Made by a program: the position numbers and the translations under genes. The notes under the pieces are model-generated. The model was not told the origin of the DNA. It did no database searches and saw nothing but the letters and a program-made list of their open reading frames with translations. From Microvirga arsenatis (GTDB taxonomy: Bacteria; Pseudomonadota; Alphaproteobacteria; Rhizobiales; Beijerinckiaceae), in the NCBI RefSeq assembly GCF_009910705.1, contig NZ_JAAAXJ010000011.1, positions 44,125-108,124 of the forward strand: a DNA stretch of 64,000 nucleotides, given 5' to 3'. Positions 53,782 through 63,439 of the stretch are shown here, piece after piece (position 1 is the stretch's first letter; the number at the start of each line of letters is the position of its first letter).

Positions 53782-55374
53782 TCAAGCCGCAAACTGGTTC
53801 ATGGTGTTGTGCGCGCCGCCGGCCTTGAGGGCTGCCTCGCCGGCGAAGTATTCCTTGTGGTCGTCGCCGATGTCGGAGCCGGCCATGTTCTGGTGCTTCA
53901 CGCAGGCGATGCCCTGGCGGATCTCCTGGCGCTGCACGTTGCGCACATAGCCCAGCATGCCCTGCTCGCCGAAATATTCCTTGGCGAGGTTGTCGGTGGA
54001 GAGCGCTGCCGTGTGGTAGGTGGGCAGGGTGATGAGGTGGTGGAAGATGCCCGCGCGCTTGGCGGCATCCGCCTGGAAGGTGCGGATGCGCTCGTCGGCT
54101 TCCCGCGCCAGCTCGCTGTCGTCGTAATCCACGCTCATGAGCTTGGTGCGGTCGTATTGCGACACGTCCCTGCCGGCCTTCTCCCACGCGTCGTAGACCT
54201 GCTGGCGGAAGTTGAGGGTCCAGTTGAAGGACGGCGAGTTGTTGTAGACGAGCTTCGCGTTCGGAATGACCTTGCGGATGCGGTCGACCATGCCGGCGAT
54301 CTGCTCGATATGCGGCTTCTCGGTCTCGATCCACAGGAGGTCCGCGCCGTGCTGCAGCGCCGTGATGCAGTCGAGCACGCAGCGATCCTCACCCGTGCCG
54401 GGGCGGAACTGGAACAGGTTGCTCGGCAGCCGCTTCGGACGCAGGAGCTTGCCGTTGCGGTTGATCACCACGTCGCCGTTGGTGCAGTTCTCCGGCGTGA
54501 TCTCCTCGCAGTCGAGGAAGCTGTTGTAGAGGTCGCCGATATCGCCCGGCTCGCGGCTGAAGGCGATCTGCTTGGTGAGGCCGGCGCCGAGCGAGTCCGT
54601 GCGTGCCACGATGAGGCCGTCGTCCACGCCGAGCTCGAGGAAGGCGTAGCGGATGGCGCGGATCTTGGCGAGGAAGTCCTCGTGCGGAACGGTGACCTTG
54701 CCGTCCTGGTGCCCGCACTGCTTCTCGTCCGAGACCTGGTTCTCGATCTGCAGGCAGCAGGCGCCCGCCTCGATCATCTTCTTGGCGAGAAGATAGGTGG
54801 CCTCCGCATTGCCGAAGCCCGCATCGATATCGGCGATGATCGGAACGATGTGCGTCTGGTAATTGTCGATGGCGGAGACGATCTCGCGCTCCTTCACCAT
54901 GTTGCCGCTCTTGCGCGCCGCATCCAGGTCGCGGAAGAGCATGCCGAGCTCGCGGGCGTCGGCCTGGCGCAGGAAGGTGTAGAGCTCCTCGATCAGCGCC
55001 GGAACGCTGGTCTTCTCGTGCATCGACTGATCGGGCAGCGGCCCGAATTCCGAGCGCAGGGCGGCCACCATCCAGCCCGAGAGGTAGAGGTAGCGGCGCT
55101 TGGTGGAGCCGAAATGCTTCTTGATCGAGATCATCTTCTGCTGGCCGATGAAGCCGTGCCAGCAGCCCAGCGACTGGGTGTAGAGCGTGGGGTCCGCGTC
55201 GTAGGCGGCCATGTCCTCGCGCATGATCCTGGCCGTGTAGCGCGCGATGTCGAGACCGGTCCTGAACTGGTTCTGCAGCCGCATGCGGGCGACGGATTCG
55301 GGGTCGATCCCGTTCCAGGTGCCCTGACCTTCGATGAGCATCTGCGCCTGGGTGATCTGATCTTTGTACGCCAT
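53782..55374 (-). CDS. aceA: Isocitrate lyase, long form
   Basis: 530 residues. The catalytic loop reads EKQCGHQDGK (Cys near residue 219) where the common form has KKCGH. Other family motifs are IIADIDAGFGNAEATYLLAKKM, RTDSLGAGLT and NNSPSFNWTLNF. The enzyme splits isocitrate into glyoxylate and succinate in the glyoxylate shunt. At 530 residues it belongs to the long subgroup rather than the 430-residue E. coli type. ATG at 55374 with AGGAACC upstream. It is divergent from mutL across a 483-bp gap. Confidence 0.94.
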   Translation of the reverse strand: MAYKDQITQAQMLIEGQGTWNGIDPESVARMRLQNQFRTGLDIARYTARIMREDMAAYDADPTLYTQSLGCWHGFIGQQKMISIKKHFGSTKRRYLYLSGWMVAALRSEFGPLPDQSMHEKTSVPALIEELYTFLRQADARELGMLFRDLDAARKSGNMVKEREIVSAIDNYQTHIVPIIADIDAGFGNAEATYLLAKKMIEAGACCLQIENQVSDEKQCGHQDGKVTVPHEDFLAKIRAIRYAFLELGVDDGLIVARTDSLGAGLTKQIAFSREPGDIGDLYNSFLDCEEITPENCTNGDVVINRNGKLLRPKRLPSNLFQFRPGTGEDRCVLDCITALQHGADLLWIETEKPHIEQIAGMVDRIRKVIPNAKLVYNNSPSFNWTLNFRQQVYDAWEKAGRDVSQYDRTKLMSVDYDDSELAREADERIRTFQADAAKRAGIFHHLITLPTYHTAALSTDNLAKEYFGEQGMLGYVRNVQRQEIRQGIACVKHQNMAGSDIGDDHKEYFAGEAALKAGGAHNTMNQFAA

Positions 55375-55483
55375 GTCCGGTTCCTCGTTTTGTGAAGGTT
55401 GAACGATGAAGTACCGGGCCCGTTCGAAGGCGAGAAGGCGAGTTAAGGTTCAGGTGTCGAAGTTTACATGTCCTAAGGAGTCA

Positions 55484-55504
55484 ATTTGTAAATTGTTCAC
55501 AAAT
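55484..55504. promoter_or_regulatory. Inverted repeat in the aceA upstream region
   Basis: ATTTGT (55484-55489) and ACAAAT (55499-55504) flank a 9-base AT-rich spacer, in the AT-richest part of the 483-bp gap between aceA and mutL (55375-55857). Candidate operator for aceA control by carbon source. The rest of the gap shows no convincing ORF; a 67-codon frame at 55406 is probably chance. Confidence 0.4.
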
Positions 55505-55857
55505 CAATCCAAGTTCCACACTATGGCCAAGCCATTGGAAGTTCTCGGAAAACCTGGAGAGGCTTGGGTCCTGGGCGCTAATCGGTTGATCTTCATCGGA
55601 GATACGTAATCCTAAAGGCGGAACCGGCACTGAAGGGGTAGGGCGGGCGCAGGCCCCTGAAGCTCGTGACAAGTCCCCTGTCACTCCCTTTACAACCGTG
55701 TCGATTGTTAGGCTTCCTGGCCCAGGGTGCTTTCGGGAATCGGCTTGGCGGTGAGCCGGTCCGGTAGAGACGGGAGGGAATGGGCCGGCCCGTTCTGGCT
55801 TCCCGCCTCCCGAGCGCCTATCTTCCCCTCATCCGAATCCCTGGACCCATCCGCCCC

Positions 55858-57708
55858 ATGCCCGTCCGCCGCCTCGATCCCATTCTCGTCGACCGCATCG
55901 CTGCGGGCGAGGTCGTCGAGCGCCCGGCGGCGGCCGTGAAGGAGCTGGTGGAGAACGCCATCGATGCGGGAGCCACCTCCGTCGAGATCGCCGTGGAGGC
56001 GGGCGGGCGCCGCCTCATCCGAATCGTGGACGACGGCCGGGGCATGACGCCCGAGGATCTGGAGCTGGCCGTGGAGCGCCACGCCACCTCGAAGCTGCCG
56101 GACGGCGACCTATTCGCCATCGGCACCCTCGGCTTCCGCGGCGAGGCGCTGCCGTCCATCGGCGCGGTGGCGCGCCTGTCCATCGTCACGCGCACGGCGG
56201 AGGCCGAGACCGGTTCCGCCATCGTGGTGGAGGCCGGCGTGAAGAGCCCCGTGCGGCCCGCGCCCGCGGCCAAGGGCACCCGCGTGGAGGTGACGGACCT
56301 GTTCGCCGCCACGCCCGCGCGCCTGAAGTTCCTCAAGAGCGATCGCTCGGAGGCGCAGGCGGTGGCGGAGATCGTCAAGCGCCTTGCCATCGCCCATCCG
56401 ACCATCCGCTTCACCCTGTCGGGCGAGCACCTCACGCCCTTCACCTATCCGCCGGAGGAGCCGGGCGAACACGGCTTCCTGCGCCGCCTCTCGCGGGTGC
56501 TGGGCTCCGACTTCCATGAGAACGCCATGCCCATCGGCGTCGAGCGCGAGGGCGTGAGCCTCACGGGCTTCGCGAGCCTGCCGACCTATCATCGCGGCAC
56601 CGGGGCTTCGATCCATTTCGTGGTCAACGGACGGCCCGTGCGCGACAAGCTCCTGCTCGGCGCCGTGCGCGGCGCCTATGCGGATGTGATGGCCTCCGAC
56701 CGGCATCCGGTGCTCGCCATGATGATCGCCCTCGATCCGCGCAGCGTCGACGTGAACGTGCATCCCGCCAAGACGGAGGTGCGATTCCGCGATCCGGCCT
56801 TCATCCGCGGCTTCGTGGTGGCGGCCCTCAAGGAGGCGATCGCGCGCCACGCCTTCCGCGCCGCGACGACGGGGGGCACCCGCACCCTGGAGAGCCTGCG
56901 CCCGCAGGGCGCGCTGTCTGCGCGTCCGGCCTATCCGCACCGGGTGCATCCGATCCGCCCGGCGGGCGCCTTTGCCGGCTGGCAGGCGCCGCTCGACGCG
57001 CCGGATCGCTCCCCCGCTCCCTTCTCGGGGCTTTCCGAAAGGCAGGCGAGCCTGCCCGATCTCGCCGCTCCTTCCGCCGACAGCCGCGCCATGCTCGCGG
57101 ATGCGGAGCCTGACGGGCAGGAGGCGCCGCTCGGCGCGGCGCGCGCACAGCTCCACGGCACCTACATCGTCGCGCAGACGCAGGACGGCATCGTCATCGT
57201 CGACCAGCATGCGGCGCACGAACGCCTCGTCTACGAGCGGCTGAAGCGCGAGCGCGCCTCATCGGGCATCGCGCGGCAGCTGCTGCTGATCCCGGAGGTG
57301 GTCGATCTCGATCCCGTGGATGCGGACCGCGTGCTGGCGGAGGCTTCGGCCCTGGAAAGCCTCGGCCTCGTGGTCGAGCCCTTCGGGCCCGGCGCGCTCC
57401 TCGTGCGCGAGGTGCCCTCGGCGCTGGCGGGCGGGCGCATCAAGGCGCTGGTGCAGGACGTGGCGGACGCGCTCGCCGAATGGGGGCAGGGCGCGTCAGG
57501 CCCCCTGGAGGAGCGGCTCGACGCCGTGCTCTCGCGCATGTCCTGCCACGGCTCCATCCGCGCGGGCCGGCGCCTGCGTCCGGAGGAGATGAATGCCCTG
57601 TTGCGCGAGATGGAGGCGACGCCGCTCTCCGGCCAGTGCAACCACGGCCGGCCCACCTACGTGGAACTCAAGCTCAGCGACATCGAGAGGCTGTTCGGGC
57701 GCCGTTGA
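55858..57708 (+). CDS. mutL: DNA mismatch repair protein MutL
   Basis: 616 residues. The GHKL ATPase domain has NAIDAGATSVEI, DDGRGM and TLGFRGEALPSI (about 1-330). A variable Pro-rich linker (about 355-430) leads to the C-terminal dimer domain. That domain carries DQHAAHERLVYE, matching the DQHA-x2-E-x4-E metal site of MutL endonucleases, as expected in a lineage that lacks MutH. It links MutS recognition to strand incision. The start at 55858 (MPVRRLDPI) fits the family; an upstream frame adds 26 non-conserved residues. Confidence 0.96.
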   Translation: MPVRRLDPILVDRIAAGEVVERPAAAVKELVENAIDAGATSVEIAVEAGGRRLIRIVDDGRGMTPEDLELAVERHATSKLPDGDLFAIGTLGFRGEALPSIGAVARLSIVTRTAEAETGSAIVVEAGVKSPVRPAPAAKGTRVEVTDLFAATPARLKFLKSDRSEAQAVAEIVKRLAIAHPTIRFTLSGEHLTPFTYPPEEPGEHGFLRRLSRVLGSDFHENAMPIGVEREGVSLTGFASLPTYHRGTGASIHFVVNGRPVRDKLLLGAVRGAYADVMASDRHPVLAMMIALDPRSVDVNVHPAKTEVRFRDPAFIRGFVVAALKEAIARHAFRAATTGGTRTLESLRPQGALSARPAYPHRVHPIRPAGAFAGWQAPLDAPDRSPAPFSGLSERQASLPDLAAPSADSRAMLADAEPDGQEAPLGAARAQLHGTYIVAQTQDGIVIVDQHAAHERLVYERLKRERASSGIARQLLLIPEVVDLDPVDADRVLAEASALESLGLVVEPFGPGALLVREVPSALAGGRIKALVQDVADALAEWGQGASGPLEERLDAVLSRMSCHGSIRAGRRLRPEEMNALLREMEATPLSGQCNHGRPTYVELKLSDIERLFGRR

Positions 57709-57751
57709 CGCTTCGCCCCGCGCTCGCTGCGGCCGAGCGGGGATCCGGGGT

Positions 57752-58189
57752 TCAGGCGGTGGTGCGATAGAGCTTGAGGTCCTTGCGCACCGGGGCGGAT
57801 GCGAGATGGACCGGCGCGGCCTGATCCAGGCAGTCCTGGAACGTGAGCGATTGCGGCGCAGCATCCATCGCCGGCGCCGCCTCGCCGTCGTTGAAGGCCA
57901 CGCCCGCGAAGCCGCCGTTGCGCCAGCACACCCGGGCCCGGCGCACCTGCAGGTCGTGGGCCGCGATGAACAGCTCGAAGGTCTCGGGCAGGTCCATCTG
58001 CGGCCGCAGCGCGAGCCTGGCGCCGCCGGTCGAGATGTCCTTCACCGTGCAGGGGATCATCGCATCGGGTCCCAGCAGGATCTGCGCCGGATGATGGGCG
58101 CGAAAGCGCCTGGCGTGACGGCGGTTGTCGGCGGCGGTGACAGGGACCATGGATGCGACCCGGGACAAATGGCCAATGAAGCTTGGCAT
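57752..58189 (-). CDS. PilZ-domain protein
   Basis: 145 residues. The c-di-GMP-binding signature is visible: RRHARRFR (RxxxR) and, 30 residues on, DISTGGARL (DxSxxG). The rest is a six-strand PilZ barrel with a short C-terminal tail. It probably transmits c-di-GMP signals to motility or surface functions, but its partner is unknown. The start is uncertain: ATG 58189 has no near ribosome-binding site, and ATG 58150 gives 132 residues that still include the domain. Confidence 0.85.
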   Translation of the reverse strand: MPSFIGHLSRVASMVPVTAADNRRHARRFRAHHPAQILLGPDAMIPCTVKDISTGGARLALRPQMDLPETFELFIAAHDLQVRRARVCWRNGGFAGVAFNDGEAAPAMDAAPQSLTFQDCLDQAAPVHLASAPVRKDLKLYRTTA

Positions 58190-58264
58190 TAACCATTTGT
58201 TAACCGGTTCCTCAAGCCCCTCTAAAGGGGTATCCCCGAAGAGCCTGGGGATTGCGCCGGCCGA

Positions 58265-59308
58265 TCAGCGCGTCGGCCCCTTCCGCTCCGCCGAAGCCGC
58301 CCAGATGTTCAGGTTGCCCTCGCCGGCGAAGCGGTCGATCTCGGCGAGTTCCTCCGCCGTGAAGGACAGGTTCTGGAGCGCGCCCACGCAATCGACCACC
58401 TGCTCGGGGCGGCTCGCGCCGATGAGCGCCGAGGTGACGCGCCCGCCGCGCAGCACCCAGGCGAGCGCCATCTGCGCCAGGCTCTGGCCGCGCCGCTCGG
58501 CGATGCCGTTGAGGCCGCGGATGCGCGAGAGGTTGTCCTCGTTGAGGAACGACGTGCGCAGGGACTTGCCCTGCGCGGCGCGGCTCTCCTCGGGGATGCC
58601 GCCGAGATACTTCGTCGTCAGCATGCCCTGCGCCAGCGGCGAGAACACGATGGAGCCCATGCCGAGATCGTCGAGGGTGTCGAGCAAGCCGTCCTCCTCG
58701 ATCCAGCGGTTGAGCATGGAATAGCTCGGCTGATGGATGATGCAGGGCGTCTTCAGCTCGCGCAGGATGGCAACGGCTTCGCGGGTGCGCTGGCTGTTGT
58801 AGGAGGAGAGACCCACATAGAGCGCCTTGCCCTGCCGCACCGCCGCGTCGAGCGCCAGCATGGTCTCCTCCAGCGGCGTTTCCGGATCGAAGCGGTGCGA
58901 GTAGAAGATGTCCACATAGTCGAGCCCCATGCGCTTGAGGCTCTGGTCGAGGCTGGAGAGGAGATACTTGCGGCTGCCCCACTCGCCGTAAGGCCCCGGC
59001 CACATGCGGTAGCCCGCCTTGGTGGAGATCACCAGCTCGTCGCGCAGCCCATGGAAGTCGTTGCGCAGGATGTCGCCGAACAGGGTCTCCGCAGAGCCCG
59101 GAGGCGGGCCGTAATTGTTGGCGAGGTCGAAGTGGGTGATGCCGAGATCGAAGGCCGTGCGGCAGATCTGCCGAGCCGTCGCCGCCGACTTGTCCTCGCC
59201 GAAGTTGTGCCAGAGCCCGAGCGAGATCGCCGGCAGCAGGAGCCCGCTGCGGCCGCAGCGGTTGTAGAGCATCGTGTCGTAGCGGTTCTCGGCGGGCAGA
59301 TAGGCCAT
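58265..59308 (-). CDS. Aldo/keto reductase (YghZ/L-glyceraldehyde-3-phosphate reductase type)
   Basis: 347 residues. FDLANNYGPPPGSAETLFG has the catalytic Asp and Tyr, STKAGYRMWPGPYGEWGSRKYLL the Lys, and DYVDIFYSHRFDPETPLEETM the His. This PGPYGEWGSRK pattern is specific to the AKR14/YghZ group, which reduces L-glyceraldehyde-3-phosphate and methylglyoxal. It lies 84 bases from the alcohol dehydrogenase on the same strand, a possible aldehyde-detoxifying pair. Confidence 0.9.
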   Translation of the reverse strand: MAYLPAENRYDTMLYNRCGRSGLLLPAISLGLWHNFGEDKSAATARQICRTAFDLGITHFDLANNYGPPPGSAETLFGDILRNDFHGLRDELVISTKAGYRMWPGPYGEWGSRKYLLSSLDQSLKRMGLDYVDIFYSHRFDPETPLEETMLALDAAVRQGKALYVGLSSYNSQRTREAVAILRELKTPCIIHQPSYSMLNRWIEEDGLLDTLDDLGMGSIVFSPLAQGMLTTKYLGGIPEESRAAQGKSLRTSFLNEDNLSRIRGLNGIAERRGQSLAQMALAWVLRGGRVTSALIGASRPEQVVDCVGALQNLSFTAEELAEIDRFAGEGNLNIWAASAERKGPTR

Positions 59309-59392
59309 CGAACTCTCCAGTGGGGCGGTTGAGAAGGATTACATAGCGCGCCTGGCGCGTGTTCAACAACGCGAGGACGGAACCTTCGGCCC

Positions 59393-60433
59393 TCAGAAGC
59401 GGGTGATGACGCCGATGCCGAGGCCCTCGAAGCGGTCCATGGCCATGAGCGCGGCAGGCGCCTCGTCGAGGCTCAGGTGCCGCCCCACGAGCCTCTGCGG
59501 CGCGAGCTTGCCCGTGCGGATCATCGCCATCATGTCCTGGTAGCGGAAGGCCTGCATGCCGTGGCTGCCGTAGATCTCCAATTCGTGCGCGATGACCTGC
59601 GCCATCGGCACGGCGGCTCTCGCATGCTCGCCCACCATGAGCCCGACCTGCACGTGACGCCCGCGGCGGCGCAGGTTCGCGATGGAGTTGAAGCAGGTGA
59701 CGGGGTGGCCCAGCGCATCGATGGAGACATGCGCGCCGCCCCCCGTGATCTCCCTGACCGCGCCCACCACATCCGCCGTCTCGCGGCCATTGACGGTGGC
59801 CACCGCGCCCATCTCGCGCGCGAAGGCGAGCTTCTCCTCCGTGAGGTCGACGGCGATCACGTTGGCGCCCATCGCCGTCGCGATCATGATGGCGGAGAGG
59901 CCGACGCCGCCGCAGCCGTGAACGGCGACCCACTCGCCCGGCTTCACGCGGCCCTGGTCGACGACGGCGCGAAACGACGTGACAAAACGGCAGCCGAGGC
60001 TTGCGGCGGTGACGAAGTCGAGCTCCTCGGGCAACCCCACGAGATTCGTGTCGGCATAGTCGACGGCCACGTATTCCGCGAAGGATCCCCAGGCGGTGAA
60101 GCCCGGCTGGAACTGCCGCTCGCAGACCTGATGGTTGCCGGAGTTGCACTCGTGACAATGTCCGCAGCCGCCGACGAAGGGCACCGTGACCCGGTCGCCC
60201 TTCTTCCAGCGCGTCACCTGCCTGCCGGCGGCGAGCACCGTGCCGGCGAGTTCGTGCCCCGGCACGTGCGGCAGCGCCACGTCGGGATCGTGCCCCATCC
60301 AGCCGTGCCAGTCGCTCCGGCACAGGCCCGTGGCCTCCACCTTGATCACGACGCCGTCCGCGGAGGGTGTCGGGTCCGGCACGTTCCGCACCTGCGGCGG
60401 CTGGCCGAACTGCTCGAAGAGAACCGCTTTCAT
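59393..60433 (-). CDS. Zinc-dependent alcohol dehydrogenase
   Basis: 346 residues, MDR family. Catalytic zinc ligands are in [10 protein letters not shown] and [12 protein letters not shown], and the structural zinc in [15 protein letters not shown]. The NAD(P)-binding motif is [15 protein letters not shown]. The substrate alcohol is not defined by sequence. Upstream of the aldo/keto reductase, probably co-transcribed. ATG at 60433 directly follows a purine-rich GGAAAAGG stretch. Confidence 0.9.
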   Translation of the reverse strand: MKAVLFEQFGQPPQVRNVPDPTPSADGVVIKVEATGLCRSDWHGWMGHDPDVALPHVPGHELAGTVLAAGRQVTRWKKGDRVTVPFVGGCGHCHECNSGNHQVCERQFQPGFTAWGSFAEYVAVDYADTNLVGLPEELDFVTAASLGCRFVTSFRAVVDQGRVKPGEWVAVHGCGGVGLSAIMIATAMGANVIAVDLTEEKLAFAREMGAVATVNGRETADVVGAVREITGGGAHVSIDALGHPVTCFNSIANLRRRGRHVQVGLMVGEHARAAVPMAQVIAHELEIYGSHGMQAFRYQDMMAMIRTGKLAPQRLVGRHLSLDEAPAALMAMDRFEGLGIGVITRF

Positions 60434-60512
60434 GACGCGCCTTTTCCTCCGTGACCGCTCAGGGCGGTATAGCGGTCATGGGAGGGCAGGGCAAATGCAG
60501 CCCTCATGCTTC

Positions 60513-62726
60513 TCAGATGACGAAGAAGTCGTGATGGGTCAGCTTGAGGTTCTTCGAGAGCGTGCCGATCTTCACCTGAGCCTTGGAGCCGGTGCCGTCC
60601 TGGTCGAAGTAGAGCGCACCGGTCTTGCTGTCGTAGACGATGCGATCCTCCTTGTCCCTGGCGGCCTTGCCCTTCACGAACATGTCGGCCTTGAACTTCA
60701 CGCCCGCGGGCGTGCCCTTGCCGAGATTGGCGAAGATCTTGTTCTCCAGCCAAAGGGAATCGTATCTCGGGTCGAAGTCGTGGATGCGGTCGACGTTGCT
60801 GCTCGTGCTGGGCTTCGTGTCGAAGACGAACACGTCGTGCTCCTGGCCGGAGCCGCCGTAGAGCCTGTCGTTGCCGGCGCCGCCATGCAGCGTGTCGGCT
60901 CCCTCATCGCCCTTGAGGATGTCATTGCCCGCAGAGGCCTTCAGCACATCGTTGCCGCCGAGGCCCCGGAGCGTGTTCGCGCCGGCATGGCCGAGGATCT
61001 CGTTGGCGGTATCCGAGCCGGAGAGGCTGGCGCTCTTCTTCGACGAGAGGCCTGCCAGCCTGAGCACCTCCACCTCTGCGCCTTGCGCCAGCCCATAGCT
61101 GGCCGCGGCAATGACCGTATCCCGGCCCTCCATGCCCGCCTCCGCGAGGATGTCTCCGGCACGGACATGATAGGTGTCGTTGCCGCCGCGCCCGCTCAGG
61201 ATCGCGGCGCCGTTCCCCGCAAGAACGTCGTCGAAGGACGACCCGATCAGCCCCTCGACCTCCGCGTAGACGTCACCCGCAGCCTCGCCGCCCGTGCCGC
61301 CCGCGAGGCTCGCCGTCACGCCGGCCGTGGCGCCCGCGAAGGAGACGTAGTCGATCCCGCTGCCGCCGTTGAGGCCGTCGGCGCCTGCGCCGCCGAACAG
61401 CGTGTCGCTGCCTTCGCCACCCTTCAGCAGATCGTCGCCCTCGGCCCCGACGAGGGAATCGTCGCCGCCGCTTCCGTCCATCGTGTCCTTGAACGCGGTG
61501 CCGATGTACTGATCGTCCCGGATCGTGCCCGTCAGCGAAAGGGCTTTGTCGCGCGGGTCGACGATCTGGATACCGCTCGAAAGGAGCGCAGCAATGCGCC
61601 CATCGGCCATCAGGGACAATCCCGCGACTGAGGACAATTGCTCTGCTGCTGGCCTGTCCACGAGCAACTTCTCACTGACGCGGTTCCCGGCCTCATCGTA
61701 GATCGCCAATCGAACTTCCGACTTGCTGATAGCCAAGTTAGGGACGACCTGAACAGCTAAGGCAAAGCTACCGTTGGGAAGCGCCACGACATCCGGCGTC
61801 CCGACTGCGTCAGCCTCTGTGCCGCTTGCATAAAACGCCTGCGGTTCGGTGACCTTTGTACCTGTAGCATCGAAGACTTGGAACTTCACGGTTGTGCTTG
61901 GTTCAAACCCGGACTCGTCGATCTTGCCGTTCTCGACCCAAGTCACAACAAACCCGCCACCTTGAAGGGCAGTTACCCTAACATCTGCATCGGCAAGGGC
62001 TACAATTGTCTCTATGGAGAAGGCTTGAAGCACGCTAAGCCCACCCGTGGCGGATGGAGCAAGTACATAGCCTTTGAAGGCCGAGGGATTCCCGCGAACC
62101 ATGAACGCGACGTTGCCGTTATCAAGCACCGTCAGATCCGCGATAGGGTCGTACTCAGAGGCATTAACTGCATCGAATTCCAAAACATTCGAGCGAGTTC
62201 CGTCGGGGTTCAAAATGCGTACGAAGGCTTTGGCATGCAGACTACTCACTGCAACGATGGTCCTGCCGTCTCCTAGGCTTTCGCCGGATTGAGCATAATA
62301 CCTTGAGCTGGAAGGTGGATCGAGGACAAGCACGGGCTTGTCGCTCGGCGTCAGGTCGGCATTGTAGATCCCTGTCCAAGGGGCAACATAGATGCCGTCC
62401 GAACTCTCACGGTGCTCGGTCCAGGTGAGCGATAGGCGTCCGTCCGGGAGTTCCACGATGATCGGATGATAGCCTCCCTTGCCTAAGTTCCACCCACCGA
62501 CTGGATTGATGTGAGGAGGAACGACGCCATCCGGGATCTTGAGAGCCTGCTCCGTCTTGAGAGAGCCGTCTGCATTATAGATCCACGCCTTCATCTTGGC
62601 TTCAGACCACACCCTCCCGGCTCTGGCGATGACCAGGAAGGTGCCATCCTTGAGGGTCGTCACATGAGGGTCTTGGATGCCAGCGGGAAGATCGATCTTG
62701 GATCCCCACAGATATGGTTCGGCCAT
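60513..62726 (-). CDS. RTX calcium-binding protein, type I secreted
   Basis: About 737 residues. The first 400 residues are WD/BNR-like beta repeats (GRTIVAVSSLHAKAFVRIL; VTALQGGGFVVTWVENGK; VALPNGSFALAVQ). RTX nonapeptides follow in two blocks (GGDDSLVGAEGDDLLKGGEG and GNDILKGDEGADTLHGGAGN). The C terminus EDRIVYDSKTGALYFDQDGTG...FFVI closely matches the M10 protease end. No signal peptide is needed. MAEPYLWGSKID at 62726 with GGGGA upstream is preferred over an ATG at 62762. Bases 61600-62750 are clearly less GC-rich than the rest of the gene. Confidence 0.85.
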   Translation of the reverse strand: MAEPYLWGSKIDLPAGIQDPHVTTLKDGTFLVIARAGRVWSEAKMKAWIYNADGSLKTEQALKIPDGVVPPHINPVGGWNLGKGGYHPIIVELPDGRLSLTWTEHRESSDGIYVAPWTGIYNADLTPSDKPVLVLDPPSSSRYYAQSGESLGDGRTIVAVSSLHAKAFVRILNPDGTRSNVLEFDAVNASEYDPIADLTVLDNGNVAFMVRGNPSAFKGYVLAPSATGGLSVLQAFSIETIVALADADVRVTALQGGGFVVTWVENGKIDESGFEPSTTVKFQVFDATGTKVTEPQAFYASGTEADAVGTPDVVALPNGSFALAVQVVPNLAISKSEVRLAIYDEAGNRVSEKLLVDRPAAEQLSSVAGLSLMADGRIAALLSSGIQIVDPRDKALSLTGTIRDDQYIGTAFKDTMDGSGGDDSLVGAEGDDLLKGGEGSDTLFGGAGADGLNGGSGIDYVSFAGATAGVTASLAGGTGGEAAGDVYAEVEGLIGSSFDDVLAGNGAAILSGRGGNDTYHVRAGDILAEAGMEGRDTVIAAASYGLAQGAEVEVLRLAGLSSKKSASLSGSDTANEILGHAGANTLRGLGGNDVLKASAGNDILKGDEGADTLHGGAGNDRLYGGSGQEHDVFVFDTKPSTSSNVDRIHDFDPRYDSLWLENKIFANLGKGTPAGVKFKADMFVKGKAARDKEDRIVYDSKTGALYFDQDGTGSKAQVKIGTLSKNLKLTHHDFFVI

Positions 62727-62839
62727 GGCGATCCCCATCACAATCAGAACAAGACGCCTCATGGCGCGGTGACGCAATGTTATGCAGAATCAACAATAGG
62801 ACAACCGTCTTGTGAAAGGCGGGCCGTGGAACGATAGGA

Positions 62840-63397
62840 TCACCCCCTGAACCGCCCGAACACCACCCTGGTCTCCCCGTAATCCCGCCGCTCGATCTCC
62901 TCGAAGCGCTCCGGCAGCGAGACATCGACGCCCTGCGCCTCCTCCACGATCACGAGCGCGTCGGGTACGAGCCAGCCGCCCTCCGCGCAGGAGCGCAGGG
63001 CCTTGGGCGCGAGGTCCTTGCCGTAGGGCGGGTCGCAGAACACGACGGAGAAGGGGGCATTGGGCGCGGCCTCGCCCATGCGGGTGGCGTCGCGGCGGAA
63101 GAGGCGGGTGGCGCCGCCGGCGCCCAAAGCCTCGACGTTCTCGCGGATGATGCCGCGGGCCTGCGCTCCATCGTCGACGAAGAGCGCGAAGGCCGCGCCG
63201 CGCGAGAGCGCCTCCAGCCCCATGGCGCCGGTGCCGGCGAAGAGTTCGAGCACGCGCGCGCCCTCGACGGGATCGTCGTAGGAATGCTGGAGGATGTTGA
63301 AGATCGTCTCGCGCAGGCGGTCCGAGGTCGGGCGGATCGCGTCCGAGCTCGGCCCCTTGAGCGAGCGGCCGCGCCAGCGCCCGCTCACGATTCTCAT
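62840..63397 (-). CDS. rsmD: 16S rRNA (guanine(966)-N2)-methyltransferase
   Basis: 185 residues. MRIVSGRWRGRSLKGP, RPTSDRLRETIFNIL, LELFAGTGAMGLEALSRGA (SAM site) and the catalytic VFCDPPYGKDL are all canonical for RsmD. It modifies G966 of 16S rRNA. It lies downstream of a probable pseudouridine synthase on the same strand, an arrangement common in this order, so both likely belong to an rRNA-modification unit. Confidence 0.96.
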   Translation of the reverse strand: MRIVSGRWRGRSLKGPSSDAIRPTSDRLRETIFNILQHSYDDPVEGARVLELFAGTGAMGLEALSRGAAFALFVDDGAQARGIIRENVEALGAGGATRLFRRDATRMGEAAPNAPFSVVFCDPPYGKDLAPKALRSCAEGGWLVPDALVIVEEAQGVDVSLPERFEEIERRDYGETRVVFGRFRG

Positions 63398-63439
63398 GGT
63401 TCAAACCTCATGAAGAGAGTCTCACAAATACTCAAAGAG

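Noticed and set aside
51611..54334. 907-codon minus-strand frame spanning M16, pgi and aceA
   Set aside because: It crosses three well-supported genes in different directions and has no domain signature.
52339..55395. 1018-codon plus-strand frame over pgi and antisense to aceA
   Set aside because: Same reason: pgi reads in another plus frame, aceA on the minus strand, and both carry intact catalytic motifs.
55406..55609. 67-codon ORF between aceA and mutL
   Set aside because: Basic, low-complexity start and codon use unlike neighbours; it overlaps the presumed aceA promoter. Left as non-coding.
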